From Brugia malayi (Eukaryota > Nematoda > Chromadorea > Rhabditida > Onchocercidae), in NCBI RefSeq assembly GCF_000002995.4, contig NW_025062475.1:1612001-1676000 (forward strand): DNA of 64,000 nt, written 5' to 3'. The notes beneath the pieces were generated by a model that had not been told where the DNA came from, made no database searches, and worked only from the letters and a program-made list of their open reading frames with translations. The translations under genes were made by a program, and so were the position numbers. How positions within the stretch are numbered: position 1 is the first letter of the stretch; each line of letters opens with the position of its first letter. Positions 56,501-64,000 of the stretch are shown one piece after another.

Positions 56501-57959
56501 GAAATATTCATTTCATATTAATTAAATTGTTTATCATTTATTATAATACTTCAGATTTATGCGATCTATGAATGTCAATCTTCAAGTGAAAAAAAAAAAA
56601 AACAAAAAAAAAAAAAAAAAAAAAAAATTAAACTAAAATGCATATTTAAATAGCATTGAAACAGTAAATAGTACGACAATTTGTGGTCATTATATACTTA
56701 ACGGTATGTGAATTCAATTTAAAAGTTTTGAAATAAATTTTTTTTTTTTGAAATTGAAATTAAAATTATTACTATTATTATTAATATATTATTAACATAT
56801 TTTTTTTTTTTTTTAATATTACAATGAAAAAAATGAACTAATTAAAATAGTTCATGGCATTAAATTAATTTTTTTTTTTTTTTAATTTTGATGTTCAAAT
56901 TGGTCGGTCTATTTGAAGCTGATAATATGGAATTTGTTTTGTTTTTTTTTTTTTTTTTTTTTTTTTCATGCATATAAAAGATTTATGAAGGATGCAATGA
57001 GAACAACAAATAAATAATTGTATGATTTCACTGTGTTTAATTATTATTTTTCATTCTTCTTTTATGCTATTACAATTTTAATTAAACTTATTATATTCTT
57101 ATGTAAAGTTTTCATTTTTGAAATAAATTTCAAATTGTGCTCGAAATAAAAAAAAAAAAAGTTTTGCAGTTTTATTGCAGCATTTTGTTGAATAAAGTTA
57201 TAACAACACTAGTAAATAAACCATTAACTTTATAATTTATGAAATCATAAGTAAATAATTTCCACTACAAATTAGTCATCGATTAATTTGCAATTGATAT
57301 GTTTTACTTGAATAAACTTTTATTGTCCATAAAGTACTTTAATTCTTTTTTTTTCAGTAGCTTTAATTATCAAATTTCCATGTAGTTATTTGTCAATTAA
57401 TAATATTTCTGCTAAAATTTATTAAATAACATAATTCTATTTAAAAGATTTCGAGAATTTCATTGCTTGATTGAGTTGAGTTAAATATGTTTGTTTACTT
57501 GAGTAAAATATAAACCACAAATATATGCATAAATTTTTTTTTTATGTTTTACTAGCTATAATTATGATTATGACATTTAAGTTTGGACATATCAACAGCT
57601 TTTGTCATGAAATTTTTTTTTTATTTTAGTCAAACTTATAATTTACAAATTTCTAAAATTTTCCAGTAACATTCATTAAAAGAGTAATCACTTATGTTAT
57701 TAAGAAGACAAAATGATGTATGAGCAAAAAAAAATAGCAAACACTAAAGCTCAACGATGACATCATTCTAAATAGATGTCGTCAGAAAAAGGCAATAATT
57801 AATAATATGATAATAATAATAAGATGGTGATAATAACAACAGTAATAATTATAATTGATAATGATTATAATTAATAGTAATGATTTATAAAAATAATAAT
57901 AATAATAATAGTAATAAAATATTAATAACAGTAATAATTAATAACAGAAACAATTTATA

Positions 57960-58185
57960 ATAAAAATAATAAATAATTAAAATAATGATAATTAATAATA
58001 AAAACAATAAATAATAATTAATTAAAATAATAATAATTAATAATAAAAATAGTAAATAATAATTAATTAAAATAATGATAATTGATAATAAAAATAATAA
58101 ACAATAATTAATTAAAATAATGATAATTAATAATAAAAATAATAAATAATAATTAATTAAAATAATGATAATTAATAATAACAAT
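57960..58185. repeat. 45-bp AT-rich tandem repeat
   Basis: Four to five copies of a 45-bp unit (AATAATGATAATTAATAATA, then AAAATAATAA and AATTAATTAA parts), embedded in a wider stretch of ATT/AAT triplets from about 57795 to 58255. It has no coding signal. Confidence 0.85.
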
Positions 58186-59165
58186 AACAATGATAGTGAT
58201 AATAATAACAATTAATAACAATAATAATAATAATAATAGTTAATAACATGAATAATAATTAATAACAGTAATTCTGATTATTTTATTGATAGATTCTTAA
58301 CAGAAGAAATATTTGAAATCTTTTATTAACATTCACATACACATAACGCATAAACAACGCAAATGTCTATTTCATGTTAATTTCCGGATAGAGATTCAGG
58401 TTCAGGAATGAGATAATCTATGGAACGATTTGTTATTTCGCAGTTATCACCTTAATTGGTATTTTTTTGTTGAAAACAATTACAGTCAAAAGCTCAAATG
58501 ATGAATTCCACATGACAATCAATTAATTGTCTTCAATATGCTTTGAAATGTCTTTCCGTAAAAATGAAAAAAATTTCATTTCAGATTTTAAATTTTCTTT
58601 TTTTCTTTTTTTTTTTTTTTAGAGGATAATGGATCAGCTGAAAATGCTATCACTGAAAATCAGTGATAATATCACAGTTTGGCAAACTGAACAAAACAGA
58701 TATGAATATTGTACTCAATAAATTTCACATCATTCAACTCTCACTACAAATTTGTAATAAAATTTTTGAAAATTTAAAAATTTAACTTATCACATTATCT
58801 AAGGATGAACAAAATTTATCACAAATGTCATAATGACATCATCTGTTTGTCACAATCAACAAAATAATCTAATTATAATTTCTTAAATAATTGTAAAATC
58901 TAGATAATTCCAGAAGTTGCATTTATTATGGAGTTGGAGAATACTATAAAATGAAAGGAAATTTTGAAAATGAAAAACACTGCATAAAGAATAAAAATGT
59001 ATATTATTTAGCTAAGAAAAAATTTTAAATTAAACTTTAACATTTTGGTATTGAAATTTAATTCTTGCAAAAAGTTTTGAAATTTTATTCCATAATTCTT
59101 TTATCAAATAATTTTAAAACATTTTTCTCGTGCACAATTGGAAATGATTATATCATTGGACAATG

Positions 59166-59200
<35 letters not shown>

Positions 59201-59596
59201 TATTCCGCTATGATTGATTGATTGATTTGGTTGATCTTCTCTAATATGCTTAGCAGAAATTATCGATATTTCTCAGTATCAGCTCAACAATTTTTGATCT
59301 ATAAGAGAAAATGAATCTTTTATATTTTACGTATTAATGCATACTATTTTAACAGTATGAATGCTTTTTTTTTTTATTTAATCATTCATTTTAATCATTT
59401 AGTTTTAATTATTCATTAAAATGATATGAAATTTAACATTAAAAAAAGAAAGAAAAAAATATATTTTAATAATAATATGAATTGTTAAATTAGTCAAATT
59501 TATTTGCCATAATTGTAATTAAAGTAATCAACAATTTTTAAATATCATAAATTACTCAAAAAAAAAAAATTATTTTAGATATTTTTACCTGTAATA

Positions 59597-60651
59597 ATGT
59601 TGATTTATCGTTATATTAACACACCTGCTGGAGAATTCAGGTCTGAAACAACATCTGAAATGTCTTTGAATTATTTAAGAGATCAAGCAAATTTCATATA
59701 TCGTGAAGAACGAGCATTTTATCGTAAGCAATTTTTTTTTTTTTGTAGGATTAAAACAAATATTTGAATATTTCAAAATAAAATAGCTTATTCTTTTTGT
59801 TTTTTTTTTTTTTTTTTTTTTGTTAGCTTTTTTATATTTGTTTAAAATGAATGCAACATGTTTAATTTTAAATTTGAAATGCTGCTAAACTTAAGTTTTA
59901 CTGCATTTTCATTCATTTTGCACTGATAAAATCTTAAAAAAAAAATCAAGAAATTTGAATGAATTGAACTTAATAATTAATTGATAATTAATAAAATCGT
60001 TAATTTTAATATAAAATATTCATTTTCTTTATGATACTATAAATTATTTATTTCAGGTAATCCAATACTCATGCAACTGTATGCAGATCGTGATAGATTT
60101 TGTTTTCCTACATCATCATTTGTATATTATTTTAATAATATAATTACTTTTTCACCGGAGAGATACAATGAAACACGTATACCGTTAAATACTACTTCCC
60201 GTTATCCTATCACGTTAACAACGGAAACGTTCTGTTACACGCGACCTATATCTTCTACGATTCAATTTACAATGCAACAATCTCAAAGTATAAGTAATAC
60301 TGAATATGTTGAAGCAACATCTACGCCACTTTCATCACCATCACCTTCTTTATTTTTTACTCCACCTGATATGTCTCAGGTAAGTTATCAATAATCATAT
60401 CTATTCATTATTATTGGGTTTCTTTTTGTTCTTTATAGTTGTAGCAATAGTTTGTTAATGAAGAAAAATTTATAAAATTAGTTGTAAAATTATCTTCTTT
60501 AATTTTTAAATTGATATCGTTAAATTATTATTCCTAAACTGTCGTGTATTTTTTTTTTTTTTTCAAGTCATTCAAAACATTCAAGAAGGAAGGGCATTTG
60601 TCCTGCTATGTTGTAATATCAGTAAACGTTATCACTCAAATGTTCTGTTAA
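59597..60651 (+). CDS. hypothetical protein
   Basis: Proposed exons 59597-59723, 60057-60379 and 60568-60651, joined in phase to give 177 residues. Splice sites are good: TATC|GTAAGC, TTTATTTCAG and CTCAG|GTAAGT. I do not recognise the family. The N-terminal part (MLIYRYINTPAGEF, YLRDQANFIYREERAFYR) is moderately charged. The central part is rich in Thr, Tyr and Ser (RYPITLTTETFCYTRP). A Ser/Pro-rich stretch (STPLSSPSPSLFFTPP) precedes the last exon. There is no signal peptide or membrane segment. The final exon (SFKTFKKEGHLSCYVV) rests on a poly(T)CAAG acceptor and is the weakest part. More 5' exons are possible. Codon use is richer in GC than the flanks, which supports real coding. Confidence 0.55.
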
Positions 60652-62474
60652 GATGTTCAAATGAAAATCTTAGGAATATATCTCTAGAGGAATAGAAACA
60701 ATAGCATATCTTAAGTTTACATAATTTATAATAGTGGAGAAATAGTTGACAGTTGACAGCTACAATTGACAGTCTTGAATGATCTCGTTGCTATTTTTTT
60801 TTTTCTGTTAAATACTTAGAATATATATCAAAAATTTCAATTTGATCTATTATATCTTATATTCTTATTTCATATTACATCCCAAACATACTATCATTTC
60901 ATAATTTATTCTAGTATTTACAGCAAGAAGTGTAAACTAAAATAGATTGTGAAAAATTGATAGTGTGACATGGACAAATCAATGAATGACATCAATATGA
61001 AGGTAAAAATAAATGGTAAATAATACTGGTTCATTAAAGCAAAGGAAGCATTAAGTGATTAAACCGAGATGTATTGCTTAGCAAATGATTACTATTAAAA
61101 AAGAAAAAAAAAAAAATAGAATAGCTAAAAATAGATAGTAATAAAAAACATATGAAAATATTAATTTTAATTTTTTAAAATGTCATTACTGTAAAGTGAG
61201 CGCAAATATATAGGCGTTAGTATTACTTGATATTTTGTAAAAAAAAAAACAAAATATTCTAAGCAAATGTTTATGCATCACAATGAAAAAAATTGAATAG
61301 CGAAGTAATGTAAGTTCAAGAATATAAATTGTTTAGCATATTTTGCATATGTATTAGCTACAGTGAAATAGATAGATAATAATCATTTTCCTAAAAGGAT
61401 AATACAATTGAGAGATTATTTACATTATCTTTACAAATTAAGTCTGGTATGAAATTTAATCACGAATTTCATCATGTGTAAAAATTATGATGACAAGATG
61501 TAATGGAACGTACATTTCAAAGAACAAGTAAACTGGGAAAACAATGATATGAGTTCAGATGGTATCAAATATCATGATGAGATTAATTAACTAGACAAAG
61601 ATTTGAGTAACTGGTGAAGAATGTCGCTGAATTTTCGAGTATATTTGTATATCACATTCATTCACATAATGAAGAATCAGGTATTTCAGAATATCATCAT
61701 ACATCAGGCATAGATTCTATGATGGATATCAAAGTTGTTCAATAGTGAATGTATGATAGCGTCAAGTTTTTTTTTTTTTTTTTTTTTGGACAAATGTTAT
61801 GTTGTTAGACAGACCACTAGGATATTTCAATTTATTCAGAAGAAAACGATCAAATTTTGTTTCATTGTAGATCTTTTATGAGAAAAATTGAATACAATCA
61901 TACAAAGTAATCAGTATGCTTGGTTCACAAAATAGCAATATTATGGAATTTCAGGGAAGCGATTGAAGTAATATCTGCACAAGCTCATTCTTCGATATCA
62001 ACAGTAACTGAAAATTTCCCTACCTGTGATTTCTATAAACCTATATGGAGAAAAATGAACAGTAAAATAGAAGAAGCGAACTTATTTGTATGATCAGAAG
62101 TATGGAGTCAACAGTAATCAATGAAAATTCATACAGTATTGCAACTAAATTTTGCAGTTTGAAAAGAATAAATAAATTTGTGGCACAAATCTCAAAGACA
62201 AGCACTTCAAGAAAGGTCAGCTCAAAAGCTTAAAAATCTATTTACCATACATAGAAGACACACTTTAAACAATACTTCGGGACATGTGTGGTAAAGCAAA
62301 AAATCTATATTAAATGTCTGAATTGAAATACAGGACACAGAAAATTTAATTCCAAATACACAAATAACATACCGAATTTCTAAGTAAAATGGAAGTTGAA
62401 AGCAGAATTCTAGCTTTGAATTAAATGTTCCAAAAAATCTGATTACAACAACTTTCATTTCTTCTTTAGTGTAC
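60652..62474. other. convergent intergenic region
   Basis: 1.8 kb between the 3' ends of the hypothetical gene and KIF23. It is AT-rich with a few poly(T) runs and scattered unique sequence. No exon chain or RNA gene is recognised; it is probably 3' UTRs and spacer. Confidence 0.5.
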
Positions 62475-64000
62475 TTAAACTTTTGGTGATTCGTGTGACA
62501 ATCGCTCCACGTCATTGAAACGCACTGCCGTGCCTCCTCCAGCAGTTGGGATACACTCACCCTAAAAGGAAGAACTTCATTAATAAGTTTTCATTATTAT
62601 TATTATGATTTGAAAACAATGATAGAGAATACCGAAACAAAAATTCTTTTTATTATTTAGAGGAATAATTAATATACATCTGGTAACAAATCGCTGAATC
62701 AGTAGAAATGTATTGAAATCAGTACTAAACAATAAATGAACAATCTCAGCGAATAAATTTCATGTTTCAAATTCTGAACCACTTGCTTTGTACTTGTAAA
62801 TCTTTGAGACATTTGTTATCATTTATTATAACTTTTTACCTTTCAAGTCGCTATATTTTCAAAGGGAGGTTAAAAAAGAACACCTTAACAACTTGTGTAG
62901 TGAGACAACCCTCTTTATCAATCTCCTGATGTGTCAGCACATAATTAGAGCATTTTTTCAGTTCTTCCGCACTCAATTTATTTCTAGTTTTAGAAAATTT
63001 CGGCATTCGTGGCTGCAAGATCGTCCCTTCCGGAATACGATTTCGAGGTTGATGATCAATCACTCTACTGTTCGCACTTTTAGATCGTCTGTGAAATCGT
63101 GCATTGTAATAACCGGTGCGAGTTTTTGCTAAAGCCTAGAAACAGACCATTTGGTTATTCGACAGATTCTAGTAAATGTTATAAATATTTTATTTCAAAT
63201 TTGCTCCATCTATTAAAATCATTTTTGTAATCCCAATCAAAACTTGCATTTTGATTCGCAGTTCGTGCTTCCCACTTCTGTCTTGCAAGTGCAACACGGT
63301 GAGGTGTCGACAATTCTTCATTTTGCACGATCTTAAAAATACAACTTACATAACATTATTACTTTAAATGGTGACAATGTTCTCAATTCGATTAGCTGAT
63401 TATTCATCCATAGTAATTAGCATAAATCTTTTTCCTCACAAAATTTTTAGAAAAGAATTCCTCTACATATCCAATTAACAGATTTAATTTTAGAAAATCA
63501 TTACAATCTGTCGCTAAAGTAATGCAATAAGAATTGTAATAAAAAGCTAACCGTGGCATCAACGACCAAATTATCACCATCTACTGTGGCCGCATTATGA
63601 ATATTTTCAATGCTTTTGAAACGCCTAGTTGATGAAACAAGCGGTCTTTCACATATTTCACGTACCTTAAATTTCAACAACATATAAAACTGAAGATCGA
63701 CACAAAATTTCAATCAGCACATCATTCCACTTCCTTGTAAAATCATTTACCTGGTGAAGTGTTTTTTCCTTTTTACGAAGCTGTTCCTGATACAATTTTT
63801 CACGTCGTCTATGTTCCTCCTCTTGATTTAACTTCTCGTTCTCTTCCGATTCACAACGATCCAAACGTTGACGTAAATTCAAGTTTTCATGCTACAAGTG
63901 AACAGTTTTTTTTTTTTTTCTTTTTATGCTGAAGCATTAATTCCAAAAAAAAAAATTAAGCAAAATGAGTTACCCGCATTTGTTTCATCTTATATGTCAA
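62475..64000 (-). CDS. zen-4: KIF23/ZEN-4 (MKLP1) kinesin, C-terminal part
   Basis: Kinesin-6 component of centralspindlin, which organises the central spindle and drives cytokinesis. Only the C-terminal part lies here; the motor domain is beyond 64000. Exons: 63974-64000 (partial), 63751-63891, 63552-63665, 63244-63331, 62884-63128, 62475-62561; phases join, giving 233 residues. A coiled coil rich in Glu/Arg comes first (RRREKLYQEQLRKKEK). The diagnostic tail follows: RRSKSANSR, IDHQPRNRIPEGTILQP, KCSNYVLTHQEI, TTQVVKG, then GGGTAVRFNDVERLSHESP and the stop. These match human KIF23 (RRSRSAGDRW, YMLTHQEL, FTDIETLKQESP) in order. The join between 63244 and 63128 is uncertain: no strong donor is present, and I used A|GTTTTG with the inner of two acceptors to keep frame. 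Confidence 0.9.

Larger units (their letters stand above)
46276..59596. other. 13.3-kb gene-poor, repeat-rich region
   Basis: Between the starts of the ABC-like gene (minus) and a small plus-strand gene. I found no exon chain or conserved protein motif on either strand. It is very AT-rich, with many poly(A) and poly(T) runs of 10-25, GA microsatellites (48227-48262, 49911-49944), an inverted repeat, a 54-bp minisatellite, a roughly 0.95-kb satellite and a 45-bp AT repeat, most listed separately. The stretch 51900-52555 and much of 53600-56000 is non-repetitive and somewhat less AT-rich, so regulatory sequence there is possible. Confidence 0.6.

Noticed and set aside
57885..58211. 108-codon Leu/Ile-rich minus-strand frame.
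   Set aside because: Lies wholly in the 45-bp AT repeat.
62222..62474. Extension of the KIF23 terminal frame.
   Set aside because: This part of the 112-codon frame is in a different reading frame from the KIF23 tail and follows its stop; it is 3' UTR.

Overview
This is eukaryotic nuclear DNA: strongly AT-rich, with many small exons, GT-AG introns (acceptors usually TTTCAG or TTNAG) and frequent poly(A)/poly(T) tracts. Intron size, gene spacing, at least one convincing trans-splice-type acceptor directly before a start codon, and the protein sequences all suggest a nematode. A filarial or other spirurid worm is my best guess, inferred from style and not proven. The numerous long ORFs in simple repeats are artefacts; the real genes had to be built exon by exon from splice signals, reading frame and protein family resemblance.

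The left half (1-38.2 kb) is gene-dense. On the plus strand lies the 3' part of the THO/TREX subunit THOC2 (1-4716). Then, all on the minus strand, come a secreted PAN-domain protein with a possible superoxide-dismutase-like fold (5045-7640), the actin-binding drebrin-like protein DBNL/Abp1 (9725-12793), the ERAD membrane protein Derlin (14249-16504), the mitochondrial HSP90 TRAP1 (16968-22485) and a Cramped-like SANT-domain chromatin protein (23823-29229). Divergent from Cramped is the DEAD-box helicase DDX42 (31789-38200, plus). For Derlin, DBNL, TRAP1, Cramped and DDX42 I could assemble complete CDSs in which every exon phase joins (234, 411, 675, 998 and 808 aa).

The right half (38-64 kb) is poorer in genes and richer in repeats. 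The main item is a minus-strand gene of 14 exons (39443-46275, 740 aa) that looks like a P-glycoprotein-type ABC transporter with both transmembrane domains but neither nucleotide-binding domain: no Walker A, no signature LSGGQ, no Walker B, and no room for them in the introns. Frames are intact throughout. It is followed by 13.3 kb without a convincing gene. That gap holds GA microsatellites, a GA/CT inverted repeat, a 54-bp minisatellite and a roughly 0.95-kb satellite of 20-21-bp units, each carrying TGACCT (the reverse of the nuclear-receptor half-site AGGTCA). At the right end are a small unrecognised gene (59597-60651, plus) and the 3' part of the cytokinetic kinesin KIF23/ZEN-4 (62475-64000, minus).

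The genes are mostly housekeeping (mRNA export and splicing, protein quality control, actin, chromatin, cytokinesis) and share no single pathway. The same-strand run Cramped-TRAP1-Derlin-DBNL could contain operon-like groupings, but the gaps of 0.46-1.5 kb do not decide it.
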